Of a DNA stretch of 64,000 nucleotides, positions 13,102 through 26,190 are shown piece by piece. The translations under genes and the position numbers were made by a program. Position 1 is the first letter of the stretch, and each line of letters opens with the position of its first letter. The DNA is from Maratus speciosus. Taxonomy: Eukaryota; Arthropoda; Arachnida; Araneae; Salticidae. The DNA is taken from contig OZ010795.1 of NCBI GenBank assembly GCA_963932465.1, positions 18,349,197 through 18,413,196 on the forward strand. Direction: 5' to 3'. The notes beneath the pieces are model-generated. The model saw nothing but the letters and a program-made list of their open reading frames with translations, did not search any database and was not told where the DNA came from.

Positions 13102-14099
13102 TGCAATCTATACTAATAAAAGAACAAATCGCTCTGTCTGTGTGTGATGGCTAGCAATATCTACGGCACGTACGAGATACAAATTTTTTTTGGAAAGAGT
13201 CCAAGGCCTCTTCTAATGCAGCATATCCTCGGAATTTTAATATCTAATTATTAGCTGAGTAATTAATTAATATTCGGGCATCACTCTCATCAAAAGTACG
13301 CCTTTTTCCCTCAGATTACTTTCGGTTGGTTGGTTCATAAAGCATCGCTCGTCAAAAATACGTGTTTTTTTTCCGCTTGCTTTTGGTTGGTTGGTTGTAT
13401 AAAGCTTTCGCAGAAATAATTAAATAAATCGGGATACAATTAAATAAACCAATTTGAGTGCCTAATGTTTCAAGAGTGACTGTTTTTTCAACTAAACATT
13501 AAATTTTAGCATGAAGGTGAAACACGTGCTTTGAAAACATATTTAATAATAATGAACTTTAAGAGAATGGATTAATTTTAATTGACGTCACAACCTAGCA
13601 ACCAGCTCGACAACCTGGCAGGCTTTTTGTTTGCCACACTGCTTTCTGTTTTTTCTCTACTTTGATTTGTTGAGCGATAATATCTGCTAAAAAATCGGCG
13701 ATATGGGTTGGTTTACGGAAAATTGGAGGTGCCTGTTTGATGCTGATCTATTTAGATAGCAAGAAATGTATTTTTTAAACGTTAAATAAAAGATCAGAAT
13801 ACTCCTTACTGGCTCTTTTAACACTAGAAATTAGAAATTGGCAACAATAAGTCCTTGCATTCTAATGCTTTCTGCTGCTGTAGCGAGTAGCAACAGTTTT
13901 AATAGAATTTAAATTCTCATTTTTTATATTGATAATGCTTTTTTTTCAGAAGTGTTTTTTAAAGACATTTTTAAACGCATTTTTTAATTGCTTTTTTCAT
14001 GTTTTAAATACAGAAAAATGTCCCGAATTTATCGCCCGTCTGCTATACACTACCGCAGGCAGTGGGAATCCATGCCGGATGTTCGTACAGAACTTTTTG

Positions 14100-15330
14100 C
14101 ACCTTAATTTATGAGTAGTGGTTATTTCCGAATAGTAATTGTTCGCAAATTTCTTAAATTTTTATATCATTCCCCTACCCCCTCGACTAATATATCTACA
14201 AATAGGTTTAATAACGGAGTTTCGTTCGGATGTAGGTTTGTTAAGAACAGAGTGCGCCCCTTGGAGGGGGAAAGTGGAATTAACATGTTTTACGGAGCAT
14301 GTACAGAACGCCTGCTATAACGGTAGCAAAGCAAATATTTTAAATTCTTGGTTAAGACCCCCCCCCCCCCATCCATGTATCTACGGGTAGGTTGCATGAA
14401 GAGGTTTCGTTCATATACGCTTTTGCTAAGAATAGAGTGCGCTCCCTGGTGGTGGAATGTAGAAGTAACAGACCGCGATTTCATTTAAAGTAGGGAATCT
14501 AACAAGGCGATCTGTTTGAAACTTCAAGGTAATTTATAACACATTAGAAAAAGTTTATATAAGAATGGCGCGTGAAATTTCGAGCAGGTGGGAAGAGGGG
14601 TAGGGGCGATAGATTTCTTTTTTTAACCTTTGCGTTTCTTACCGTTTCCGGTGCAGTGACGGAGTCCTGAGATAAGTGTGTCTTATTAAATATAAAAATG
14701 TCAAAAGTTTGTTACCACTATTTCCGAATAGTAATTTCAAAAATATCTTAATTTATTGCTTAAGACCGCCACCCCCTCGAGTAACATATCTACTGATAGG
14801 TTGTTTAACGGAGTTCCGTTCAGATACAGTTTTGTTAAAAATACAGTGCGCTCCCTGGTGGTGGAAAGTGGAACTAAGAGACCGCGATTTCATTTAAAGT
14901 AGGAAATCGGACTAAACAATCTGCTTGAAACTTCAAGATAGTTTATAACACATAAGAAAAAGGTTATAAAAATGGCGCGTGAAATTTCGGGCAGGTGAGA
15001 GGGCAGGGGAGGGGCGAAATATTTCATTTGTTTTACCTTTGCGTTTCATACCGTTTCAGGTGCGGTTTTTAGACGGAGTCCTCAGATAAATGCTACTTAG
15101 TACATATAAATGTGACAAAAGTTAAGTTACACTATTTTCGAATAGTAATCTCAACAAATATCTTAAATTCTTGCTGAAGATCGCCACCACCTCGAGTAAC
15201 ATATCTACTGATAGGTTGTGTAAAGGAGCTTTTGTTAAGAATAGAGTGCGCTCCCTCGTGGTGGAATGTGGAACTAACATAAGGGGATTTTGTTAAAATT
15301 AGGAAATCAAGCAAGGCGATCTCTTTGAAA
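14100..15330 (+). repeat. About 400-bp tandem repeat inside the Helitron
   Basis: The motif AGTGCGCTCC (or AGTGCGCCCC) occurs at 14251, 14436, 14845 and 15245, giving spacings of 185, 409 and 400 bp. Each full unit also carries TTCCGAATAGTAAT or a close variant, a CCACCCCCTCGA-like C-rich patch and GGCGCGTGAAATTT. A more diverged unit follows around 15780-15960. Small ORFs on both strands here are repeats of one another. Confidence 0.8.
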
Positions 15331-16290
15331 CTTTAAGAACGTTTATAACACAAAAGATAAAGTGTATAAAAGAATGGTGCGTGAAATTCCAGGGAGGGGC
15401 TCTAGATTTCTTTTTTAAAAATAGCGTTTCTGATTTTTTATGTGCCTTTTTTGAGGGAGTTGTGTGATATATGCTACTTATTAAAAGTTGCAGACATTAT
15501 ATCTGCTTCGAAAAACGCCTACTTTTATTTTGGAGAGTAGATAAAACCATAGGGTAAAATTTTAATAGAAGTTCCAATTTAAATCAAAATTTTAAAAATG
15601 CAGCGTTTACAGATTTTAAACTTTGGCATCTCGGCCTATATCAGTACACTAATTAAGAGTATGTAAATTACAAAAAAAAATGATTCAGAACTTTTTGTTC
15701 GAAATTGAAAAAAAATTGACTTTTAAAAAGAAAAAGATACGCCTTTTTTAATAGAGAATAAACGCGAATTTGTTAAAATTTGGAAAACGAACTAAATGAT
15801 TGACTTGAAATTTTCACGTAAGTTATAACAGCCCTTTGACCACTGTTTCGTAGAGTATTATTTTTATAGAACATATTGCACTCTCTGTCGGTGGAAGGTT
15901 GAACTATCCACTATTTTCGAATAGTAATTTAAGCAAATTTCTTAATTTCTTATTTTAGTCAACGTCCTTATTTTAACACAATGTTTATCGAAGCATCTAA
16001 ATAGACCAGATTTACATCTCCTATAAAAATTTTGAAACGTTCGGACGAGTAAAAATAATTTTTATAAAATAAAATGCCTGAAAATGTCGACGAAATAAGT
16101 AAAAACTTGAGTGTTTTGTCGCAGTTCCGTTCGCTTTCGGTACGCATAGACTCCAAAAATCAACTTACGCAAAATAGCACGTATCTTCAATTTAATATTT
16201 TTCTTGCGATTTTTTTTATATTTAAATATATAAATTCAGAGAAAAGGAATTAAAGGTACAAAATCATAGAAATTTGAGGTTCATTCATCA

Positions 16291-16322
16291 CGGGCCCGGG
16301 CAACGCCGGGTGGATCTGCTAG
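16291..16322 (+). other. Helitron 3' terminal hairpin and CTAG
   Basis: CCCGGGCAACGCCGGG (16295-16310) forms a 5-bp GC stem with a 6-base loop and is followed after 8 bases by CTAG and a flanking T. This is the expected Helitron termination signal. Confidence 0.75.
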
Positions 16323-17343
16323 TAGAATTATAAATAAAAATATAAATAATATAAATATAAATAATAAATAAAAAATATAAATAAATATTAAAAAGGGGTA
16401 TTGCAGATCCGAAACAAGTTTTTTCATAATCAGGTTTATAGCCAACTTTCCATCTGTATATATACACATATACATATATGAACAGCTATTGCTAGTTGGA
16501 ATTAGCCTGATTTCTTATCCCTTCAAAACGTTTTTCACTTATTCAAAACTTTTACACCGATAGGGCTTGAATTAAAAAACGAAATTTTGATTATATTAAT
16601 AAATTATTAACGTAATATTCCACTTCTTTTTCTTATTTTATTTAGTAGAGTGTGTTTGGAGGACACTAAAATTATGTGAGGGGTTCACGAGTAAAATTTA
16701 ACATTTATTTCCCAAAATTTTTATTTACATTATTTTATTAGTCATTTTCTTATGATTTTGAAAAAAGTATTTTATTTATTTATATCAGTTTGCATCTAAA
16801 ATGCATTTTGCAAAATACATCAAGCAAGCGACCCTCTAGACGGGCGAAGTCTGGCTATTTTCTACATAAAAATGAAACGTAACCTTATTTTTTAACACAA
16901 TTCCCAAACAAAAGGCTAGTTTCGTTTTTCTCTGCGATAATCTGGCGATTAAAATGTGTGGGGTGATATCTTTTCTGCGTCAAGTGAACATCTCTAAGTG
17001 AAATATAAAAAATAAGAATGATAGCACACGATGTAATCCAGCCTTTATACATATGCGATTCTTATCTAAATATAAAAATTTTTAAAGGTTGGGTTCAGAA
17101 ATCTTGAAAACTACTTTTCCATGATAACTCAATGAAATTCTATTGGGGGCGTCATATTTATTTCAATGGTAGTCATAAAATGACATTTCTTTATCCGATT
17201 TCCTGGAACTCGGAAGCGAGAATATTGGCTGTCGTGTTTCATTTCTACAAACAAAAATTCATTATTTTTACATTTACGTATATCATACACTTTCTTTAAA
17301 CTAATACTCCGTGTGGAAAAAAACTACAATGACTATATTTCAG
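16323..17343. other. Low-complexity AT spacer
   Basis: It begins with an ATAAAT-rich stretch (16327-16400). A GC-richer piece at about 16828-16853 (CGGGCGAAGTCTGGCTA) resembles the Helitron 3' end at 56490-56521 and may be a worn Helitron terminus. No gene was seen. Confidence 0.5.
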
Positions 17344-17344
17344 C

Positions 17345-17560
17345 TTCTCTATATATAGTATGCAAATGAGAAATTCGTTCCTGCTGCTTTTATCTGGAGC
17401 ATTGCTGAATGCAATATAAAGATGGGACTTACACTGTTAGATAATTTCTTAGGAAATGTTTCAATGTATAATAAATCGTTATACGTTGCTTAGTTGCATA
17501 ATTATGTGGGAAAGTTCCATTATCATGTGAATCGGATTATTATACTCAAGAGTTTTAAAA
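17345..17560 (+). mobile_element. Helitron-type fragment
   Basis: This segment matches the starts at 10399 and 55724: a TATA-rich opening, then GCTGCTTTTATCT, a GGGACTTACA-like piece, and TTATGTGGGAAAGTTCC. No 3' end is present before the Tigger-like remnant begins. Confidence 0.5.
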
Positions 17561-17639
17561 ATTTTCAACTGGGTTAATTTTGATGGGACATGCTTTTTTT
17601 ATTGACTGCGAGTGCAATTTCGTGAGACTAAAGAAAGTT

Positions 17640-19315
17640 TATAGAGCCCTTCAAAGTAGTAGACCAGGGACATGATTGAGTTGAAGAAGGACATTATTTC
17701 AGAAATATGAGTGTGACCAGATTGATGAAATCGGCCGCATATATGGGAAATTGTCATCCACGATAAGTTCCGTTGTTACGAAAAGGAATTTTGTTTCGGA
17801 GGCCTTAATATGTGAAGAGGCTGGATTATTACATTCCGATCTCATTCAGAAAATGCATGGGACGTGAACTAGTCTTAGTGATTTTAAAACCAGTGGGAGA
17901 TGGGGTCCAAAAATGTTTCTCCAAATTCAAAGATTACATAGATGATGAAGGATTCATCGCTCAACAAGTTTTCAACTGCGATGAAACTAGCCTCTTTTGG
18001 AAGAAAATACCAAAGAGGCTTTATACGGGAGGAAAAGACACTTCCAGGACATAAATCTATGAAAACTGGTGTACCAATCAGAAACTACTAAAGGTTTTAG
18101 AAGAAACAATGGGTTTAAAAGTAAATTGTGTGTGATATGAAAGGAAAACAAGAAAGCATGGGTCTCGAAGCCAATTTTCAATGAGTGCAGGAATGAAGTG
18201 TTTTCACCCGAGTGTCAAAAAATATCTACAGGTTAATCAGTTGTCTCTTAAGTGCCTCGTGGTAATGAAAAATGCTCTTGCGTATCCTCCAGATTTTGAA
18301 GACACGTTGTTGGGGGAGTTTAATTTTACCAAATTGGAGTTTTTACCTCGTAATACCACACGACTCACCCAGCCCATGGACCAGAATGTCATTTGAAACT
18401 TCAAGAAGCTGTACACAAAGCAATGTTTCAAAGGTGCTTTGAATTGAAATTAGATACAATATAGTCCTTAAGAGCGTTCTGGAAAATATACGTCATCATT
18501 CTCAACTGCGTTAATGTCATAGATAAGGCTTGGTAGGGAGTGACTATGAACTCTGCCTGAAGGAAATTGTGGCCAGTATGTGTGATTGGGAGAGATTTAG
18601 AAGTTTTTGAGACTTCCCTTGATGACTCTTCACATGCGATACAGTCAATTGTTAATTTCGAGAAGCTTGTGGGTTTGGAGATACATAGTGAGAATGCGGA
18701 AGAGTTGATGGATGAACACAGTGAAGTACTCACCACTGAAGAGCTGCAACACTTTCAGCTATAAGGGAAACTGGCGGCAGACCAAGAAGTTGTATAAGAC
18801 AGGAGAGAGACAGGGAAGATAAGCCTTTTTTTGAGATTACGGACATCTTCTTTACGTGGAATAATGTATAAGGGTTTGTGAAGAAAAATAACCCAGACAA
18901 ACCTATTGCAAGCGCCGTGTCTGTAACTTGTTTAATTATAATGTCTTGCCATTTTAGGCAAATCTTAAAGAGACGGAAGAAACAAATCACTCTAAACAAC
19001 TTTTTTGAAAGCCATAGGTCTTCTGACTCTACAGCTAGTCCTACTGCGAAAAGACCAAAAACAGAAGTCGTCCCAGATATAGTTCCTTGATATCACATGC
19101 CAAGAGCACTATATTAATTTATTATTGTTGTTAGTATTAAACGCTAAACTTTTTCTCCAAAAGTTTTGTTTTAGGTACGTATTTTGAAGTGTTTAGAACG
19201 AAGCAATTGGACTTATATAGATTCATATGAAAATAAATGTCTCTGTATTCGTCGATTTCGGATTTCGCCTATTGTTTTAAGACAGATTATCGACGGAAAC
19301 CGAAGTAGCACTGTA
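17640..19315 (+). pseudogene. Tigger/pogo-type transposase, dead
   Basis: Pieces of a DDE transposase of the Tigger/jerky (pogo) group are spread over several frames. An N-terminal helix-turn-helix-like part (about 17678-17800) is followed by QQVFNCDETSLFWKKIP (17966-18016, first catalytic D), then CLVVMKNALAYPPD (about 18250-18295), then LPRNTTRLTQPMDQNVI (18343-18393, third acidic position). In the family the second block normally reads like DNA.GHP; here the aspartate is replaced by lysine. Stops interrupt the frame at about 18052 and 18394, among others. A possible right terminus is CACTGTA at about 19307. The left terminus is not visible. Confidence 0.8.
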
Positions 19316-21100
19316 TTTGATTATTAAATAACATATTCTTCTAAGAAAAAAGAAGATATATCCCATATTAGTTTTCTCCGTATAATTTGTACCGGTTTTA
19401 TATTAGCTTCATCTGTGCATTTCATATATTCCAATGTTTTATATTATTGATAAAGTACTTTACATGAATAGAATATTTCGCTCTTGCATACATTTTATTC
19501 TCATGTTAAGAGGTACATTTACATAAATTCTTCGTAACATAAAATTTCTTTGTAATTTTGTTCGCATCTGAATATTATATTTATAAGAAACTTTTAAACC
19601 TTAAACTATTTCAAGGTTTTCTATTCTCAAAAAAAGTCTCGAAATGATGTAAATTTATTCATATGAAACGACACTCTACTAAAAAAGAGTAATTTAAAAC
19701 GTGGAAAATGATTAGAATTTAAGAACGTAGAATTTGAATATGTTAATTTTAAGATTTGTATTCTGAAAATATATTTCTTAGTTTAATGTTTCAGAAATTA
19801 GTAGAGAATGAAAACAAAAATCTCATTTCATTCGATTATTATAAATTCAAAATGATATCTTTATTTGCTACAAAATAATTTGCTTTTATAAGTTTTAACG
19901 CCATTTATCTCAAAATAATATTATTTAACTACCTAAGCCGCCGGACGTTGCTTAGCGAAGTGAACCGCAGTCGCAAATGTTTCCGAAAGGGGTAAAAATT
20001 CATATTTTTTAAAAACTAATGGCACCATCACACAGTAGAGTATTTGACCCAAAAACCTGGTCAAACATACAAAAATTAACAATTGCTTAACAATTGTAAA
20101 AGCGTATTTTTTAATAGCTGACTAACTGGTGCATCGATCTATGTCTAATTCAGAAGCATCTGTCATATCGTTCAGCTCCTAGCCTCAGTTGAAGAGGAGA
20201 TTTCTGTTCATGAATTTTTTATCTCATTAGCTTTATTTTTAATATTAATTAATATACTAGATGGAACACGTCAAAACTTGACGGCAAACCACTTGATGGC
20301 ACTGAAGAAAAAAGTATACTTACCGCTTTAAAATGTTAAATTTTTTTTTAAAGAATAATTATTAACAATCAAATGAAATCCTAAAATACTAAACCCTCAT
20401 AACAAAAAAAAAAAAAAAAAAAAAAAACATAATAAGCATTGGGTAATATAGCTGGTATAAGCTGGTAAAGCAAGTAGTGCATATGATTCCATTCTGTGAG
20501 CATTAATGTTAAATAATGTACAACGTGTACAATATATTGGTTTAATTTTAATGAAAAAGTGCGTTTAAGTTCTTTGAATAGAAGTACATACAGATTTGTA
20601 CTACAGAAAACAGCGAATGCTGACATGAATAAATATATGCACACGCTAATTTTTGTTGTTACATGTGCAACTACTTTCAAGGCACACTTGTGGAGAACCC
20701 CTTCTAAAATTCCCCAGCCAACAATGCATATTACAGCTTGATTGGAAACTGTAAAAAATGCATCTAATTTTCATGAATATCTATTAACATAAACAGTGCT
20801 TACGTATTACGCGGGCCAGGTGGATAGATAACCAAAACCGGTTGTCAATCACCAGTTTTATTTATCAGTGTTACCAATCGCCAATCACATACATAAAATC
20901 GTTAAAGATTATAGCATTAATGTAAACTAATACAAAACACTAATTTAGTATACATTTATTAAATACGTATAACATCAAATTGACGGATTTTAGCAATAAA
21001 TGATATTAATAATGAAATAATGGTAATTTTATTTCAAGTGGTTTGCTATGCCTATCAAATTGAATATAATACAAATCATATGCAATATAAATAGAGTGTA
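19316..21100. other. No gene recognised
   Basis: AT-rich spacer with a poly(A) run at about 20403-20427. The 99-codon minus-strand ORF over it is partly homopolymer-encoded phenylalanine and has no domain I recognise. A GC-richer patch at 19935-19975 is unexplained. Confidence 0.55.
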
Positions 21101-21189
21101 TCAGTGAAAATAATGCTGTATTACATTTATATGCTTTATCATAATATAACTTTAAAAAATCAGGAAATATATCAATTGATCACAAGGCA

Positions 21190-22850
21190 AGAAATCGTAA
21201 ATTCCGTCATTCGGTTGCGGGGAAATATCACAAAATTTCTCAATCGGTCTTCTAAAAAAAGGTCGCAACCCCCCCCCCCCCCCTTCCACCTCCAAAAAAT
21301 AGGCAATCAGTGGAAGGAAAATTTTGCAAAATTTATCGTTTGCGGAAAAAAAAAGTTGCAACATTCATACTTTGTTCGTCAGAAAAAATCGCAATCTATC
21401 CATCAACTGAAAAATAGAAAATTTGCAAATTAGACTCAGGGGAAAATGTTAAAATCGACAGTCACGTAAAGAAAACACAAAAACCGCTAATCGGTAAAAG
21501 GAAAATATTACAAAATTCCTCTATTGCGGGGAAAAAGTTACAGTGTTCTTCCTTCATTCGTCAAAATAAATCGAGAAATTTGTCCATCAATCGCCTGAAA
21601 AATCTCAAAAATCATCAATCAATCGCGGGGAAAAATCATGAAAATTTTCACTCAGTCACGTAAAAAAAAACCCCACAAAAATTGCCAACCAGTAGAAGAA
21701 AAATATTGCAAAATTCACCAATTGCAGGAAAAACGTTGCAACTTTCTTCTTTCGTTCATCAGAAAAAATCACGAAATTTGTCGATCTATAAACTGGAAAA
21801 TAGTAAATTCGTCAATCAGTCGCAATGAGAAATGCTAAAATAGTTGTCGGTCATGGTGAAAAAATCCTGAAATTCTTTGATCCCCACAAAAATAGTGAAT
21901 CGGTCGAAGAAAAATATCGCAAAATTCATCGATTGCGAAAAAAAAGTTGCAGCATTTTTCCTTCTCTCATCAGAAAAAATGCGAAATTTCACAGTTGACC
22001 ATCGAAAAAAGTAACAAAATTCTTCAATCAGTCGCTTTAAAATATAGTGAAATTCCTCTGTAAACTGTCAGGAAATTTGTGCAATTTCTTCAAACAGTCG
22101 CTGCGAAATTTCGTAAAATTTGTCAATTGGTCAAGGGGAAAATGTTAAAACTGACAACTGGTCGTGGAAAAAAAATTATGAAAATCTTCGATTTCTCCCA
22201 AAGAAGAAGCACAAAAATCTCAAATCAGTAGAAAGAAAATATCACAAAATTCACAGATTACGGGAAAAAAAGTTGCCACATTCTTCTTTTGTTTGCCCCC
22301 AAAAATATAGAAATTTGTCCGTCCATCACTTGAAAAATCGCAAAATTTGTCAATCAGTCGCTGGGGAAAGTGCTAAAATTGACACTCGATTGAGGGAGAA
22401 AAAAAATCATGAAATTATTTGATTGGTGACGAAAAGATAAACAAACTTCTTCAATCAGTCACTGTAAAATAATGTGAAATTAGTCCGTAAACTGTAGAAA
22501 AATTAAGAAATTCTTTAAACGATCTCTGTGAAAAATCGTTTAATTTGTCTAATGGACATTTTGATTGATTGGCAAGTCTTGTCATTTCACATTGTGACTG
22601 AGTGACAAAACTCACGTTTTTTTTGGTGCCCAATTAAAAATTTTCATGTTTTTTACTGCGATGAATAGGCTGATCTTAAGATGTTTCTCCGGCAATCGAT
22701 CAACGAATTTCACATTTTCTTCTTGTGGGCAATCGACAAATTTCACATCTCCCCTTTCCCTGACAAATTTCACCATTTTTTTCTTAGCTAATTGACAAAA
22801 TTAATTATTTTTCTTTTATGACAGACTGATATATTTCAGTAGAAAATTAA
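21190..22850 (+). repeat. Degenerate satellite, about 200-bp period
   Basis: A loosely repeated unit recurs at about 21365, 21545, 21745, 21960 and 22280. Each starts near a CTTCTTTCGTTC-like motif, then AGAAAAAATCGCGAAATTTG, TCAATCAGTCGC, and an AAAATATCGCAAAATTCA-like block. Within a unit the phrases CAAAATT and CAATCAGTCG recur every 30-40 bp, so the unit itself is built from shorter repeats. A poly(C) run is at 21270-21282. The 66-109 codon ORFs here are translations of the satellite. Confidence 0.7.
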
Positions 22851-24740
22851 CAAAACGGGTATATAAAAAAGAGCAGTAAAGCGCCACTGGGTGCATCTAT
22901 CACGCTTAAAAACGGTCACTGGCTGATAAAGTATTCAAAAGTGGCCAGTGGATGCTGTGCTCTGCCAAACAGACTGGAGTAAACAATCTGTTGTCATGAA
23001 GTTACTTTTAACTCTACATTTATCTGTATTTTAAATATTGTTTTATGGACTTATTAATTATTTTGTTTGTAAAAATAATAATTATGCATTCATAAACATT
23101 TATCCACCAGCCGAAAGGATAATTCAGAAAAATAATGTAAATAAATAAACAGCCAAGACTTTTACTTTCATTAATATACAGTACTTCCTTTACAGATATC
23201 AAAAATTTTCAGCATAATAAAATGTAAAATTATAATTTACTAAAAATTAAATAAACAGTATATAAAAAAACTATAAAATTATTAATTAGACATTTTATTT
23301 CCGATTATTTATTTCAACTGACTAAGGTTTAATACAATTTTTATTTATTCTTGGGTGATTTGCGTTTGGTTATGGTTTTCTCAGGACAGGAAAATTTAAG
23401 TTTACCTGTAAGAGAGGGCAAAAAAGTTACTGGTCTTGCGAACCACTAAATTTTTCAAATTAGTGGTCTGATTGAATTTTTGGTGGTCTCGGACCACTAA
23501 GGATTTCGAGCGCTGATTATTGGTATATTTTGTACCTGCAATTTTGAAAAAGTAAGTTATTGATTAGGTGTCCATTTTGATCTCTTATTATTTTGTTAAT
23601 TTTAGTGAAACCTAGGTTTATTTAGTTGAGTAATATGGATATAGCCTCGTACAATGTTTATCACCTGCAAGAAAAGTGACATATCTCTCAAAAAATCATT
23701 TTGCGTTTTATTCCACTAATAGGCCTGTCATAAGCGCGTCTTGATACTCAAACAGTTTCATAACTGCAGTTATGCGGAAAATCACTTTATTTACGCTATA
23801 TATGTCCGTTTGTGATCACAAAAGAGAGGTGGAATGTGTGGGGAGGTAAAAGTGGCCAACCCTCCAAACCTCATCCTATGCCTTTATTTTTAAGGGTTTT
23901 ATGCTTTTATGCAAGTTTTCATTCCTGCATGCAAAGCTAAGTGCTATAATTTCATGCTAATGCAAAACCATGCAAATTTTCTCTTGACTCTCCTGCGAAA
24001 TTTACTTTTGTCGATATGCATAATTTTCTTGCGGGTGAGCGATATGATGGAAAAGGACAATAAGGTCACAATAAAGTATTACTTAAAAAAAGACTAAAAA
24101 CAAAAACTGTAAGAACAAAAAAAGCTGTATATATGCAGTATAATGCTCATATAAAAAAGGTAGAGTTGTTTCTAAAGCCATATAAAATTCAGTATCAATG
24201 TATGGACATGAAGATCACAATAAGGTATTATTTAAAAAAAGACTAAAAACAATAACTGTAAAAAAAAAAAAAATAAAAAGTGTTGTGCTTTTCTGTATTA
24301 TATAAACAGACAGAACCTTAAATAAGCAATTTCTATCCGTTACGATTTAGCGTAAATCGTGGTAAGCTAAAGCCATATTACTCAACTAAATCAGCCTAGG
24401 AGTCGCTAGATAAATTAAAATGGACAAAATAATAAGAGATCGAAGATACTGGATAACTGGATAAATAAAATAAATAACTTACTTTTTTCAAGTAGCGACA
24501 ACAGCTTGAATAAGAGAAAGCAACACGCGTAAACAGCGTGGGGTGGGAGAATGAATGAATCACGATTCCTATTTCTTAGAATTAATCTGTATCTAGACAG
24601 GAAAGTCTTCTGCCACACTGAACTCCCGTTGGAGCTCCAGTTGTTGACGCATGCGCATATGCCCGAAAAATCTGTACTTAAAAAAATAGCTTTTAGCTTT
24701 AATATATAGGATATTTAAAAATACACTTTCACAATGCTAA
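22851..24740. other. No gene recognised
   Basis: AT-rich spacer. Near 23425-23510 a motif GAACCACTAA / TTAGTGGTC / GGTGGTC / GGACCACTAA repeats in both orientations over about 80 bp, a small inverted cluster of unknown origin. Two similar pieces, AAAGTATTACTTAAAAAAAG at 24073 and a near copy at about 24223, mark a local 150-bp duplication. Confidence 0.5.
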
Positions 24741-26190
24741 CCACAAAACATTTACAATATTAAAAAGTAAAGTTTCTCAGTGATAAGAAGTAAACATTTA
24801 CAGTGCAAAGAAGTACATTTTTATAGTACTAAGAAGTAAATTTCTACAATGCTAGAAGTAAATTTTCACAATGTCAAGTAGTAAACGTTCACAAAACTGG
24901 ACTTTCACAATACTAAAAATGTAAACTTTTAAAATTTTGGGAAATAAAGTTTCACAGTGGTAAACAGTAAACATTTACAATATTAAGGAGTAAACTTTCT
25001 CAGTGCTAAGAGGTAAACCTTTACAATGCTAAGAAGTAAACTTTTACAGCACTTGAAGTAAATATTCATAATGCTAAGAAGTAAATTTTCACAATACAAA
25101 GAAGTAAAATTTTACAGTACTAAGAAGTAAATTTTCAGAATGCTAGGAGTTTCACAGTGCTAAAAATGTAAACTTTCAGAATGTTAAGAAATAAAGTTTC
25201 ACAGTGCTAATCAGTAAACATTTACAATATTACAGAGTAAACATTCTCAGTGCTATGAAGTAAACATTTACAATGCAAAGAAGTAAACTTTTACAGAACT
25301 AAGAAGTAAATTTTCACAATGCTAAAAATAAAATTTTCACAATGCTAAGAAATAAATTTTCACAATGCTAAGAAGTAAATTTTCACAATGCTAAGAAGTA
25401 AAATTTCACAATGCTAAGTGGTAAACGCTCTCAAAACCAGGACTTTCCCAATACTAAAAATCAGTGCTAATCGGTAAACATTTACAATATTAAGGAGTAA
25501 ACTTTCTCAGTGCTAAGAAGTAAACTATTACAGCACTAAGAAGTAAACTTTGATAATGCTAAGAAGTAAATTTTCACAATGCAAAGAAGTAAATTTTCTC
25601 AATGCTAAGTGCTAAACGTTCACAAAGCAATACTTTCGCAATACTAAAAGAGTAAATTTTCAGAATGCTAAAAAATACGTTTTCACAATCCTAACCAGTA
25701 AACATTTACAATATTAAGAATTAAACTTTCTTAGTGCTAAGAAGTAAACATTTACAATGCAAAGAAGTAAACTTTTAGAGTAGTACGAAGTAAATTTTCA
25801 CAATGCTATGAAGTAAGTTTTCATAATGCTATGTGGTAAAAGTTCACAAAGATAGGAGTTTCACAATACTAAAAATGTAAACTTTCAGAATGTGGGGAAA
25901 TAAAGTTTCACAGTGCTAAACAGTAAAAGTTTAGAATATTATTGAGTAAACTTTTCCAGTGCTAAGAAGTAAACTTTTACAGCACTAAGAAGTAAATTTT
26001 CATAATGCTAAGAAGTCATTTTTCACAAAACTAAGCGGTAAACGCTTACAAAGCTAGGACTTTCACAATAGTAAAAAAGTGAACTTTTAGAATGCTAAGA
26101 AATAAACTTTCACAATGCTAACAAATAAAAATTTGCAATATTAAGGAATAAACTTCCTCAGAGTTAACAAGTAAACTTTCTCAGTACAAC
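24740..26190 (+). repeat. 23-bp satellite (AGTAAANTTTCACAATGCTAAGA), block 1
   Basis: Dozens of diverged copies of a 23-bp unit run head to tail. The clearest register is around 25310-25410, where GCTAAGAAGTAAATTTTCAC recurs every 23 bp. Some units have lost or gained bases. The same satellite occurs at 38842-40880 at the equivalent position of the duplicated segment, so it was present before the duplication. Confidence 0.85.

Larger units (their letters stand above)
13107..16322 (+). mobile_element. Non-autonomous Helitron
   Basis: The left end is TCTATACTAATAAAAG preceded by A. The right end is CTGCTAG followed by T, with a GC-rich hairpin just upstream. TC at the 5' end, CTAG at the 3' end, a hairpin near the 3' end, insertion between A and T and no target duplication are the defining Helitron features, and all are present. 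No Rep/helicase ORF is seen, so the copy depends on an autonomous relative. The interior includes tandem repeats at 14100-15330, which is common in non-autonomous Helitrons. It could be two Helitron copies fused end to end. Confidence 0.75.

Noticed and set aside
20381..20741. 99-codon minus-strand ORF with hydrophobic stretches, possible membrane protein
   Set aside because: The hydrophobic part is AT-driven and the end is a homopolymer phenylalanine run. An opposite-strand ORF of similar size overlaps it.
21104..22633. ORFs of 60-109 codons rich in lysine
   Set aside because: They are translations of the degenerate satellite and repeat one another.
24740..26190. CRISPR-like array of short repeats
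   Set aside because: The 23-bp units are head to tail without unique spacers and the genome is eukaryotic. It is a satellite.
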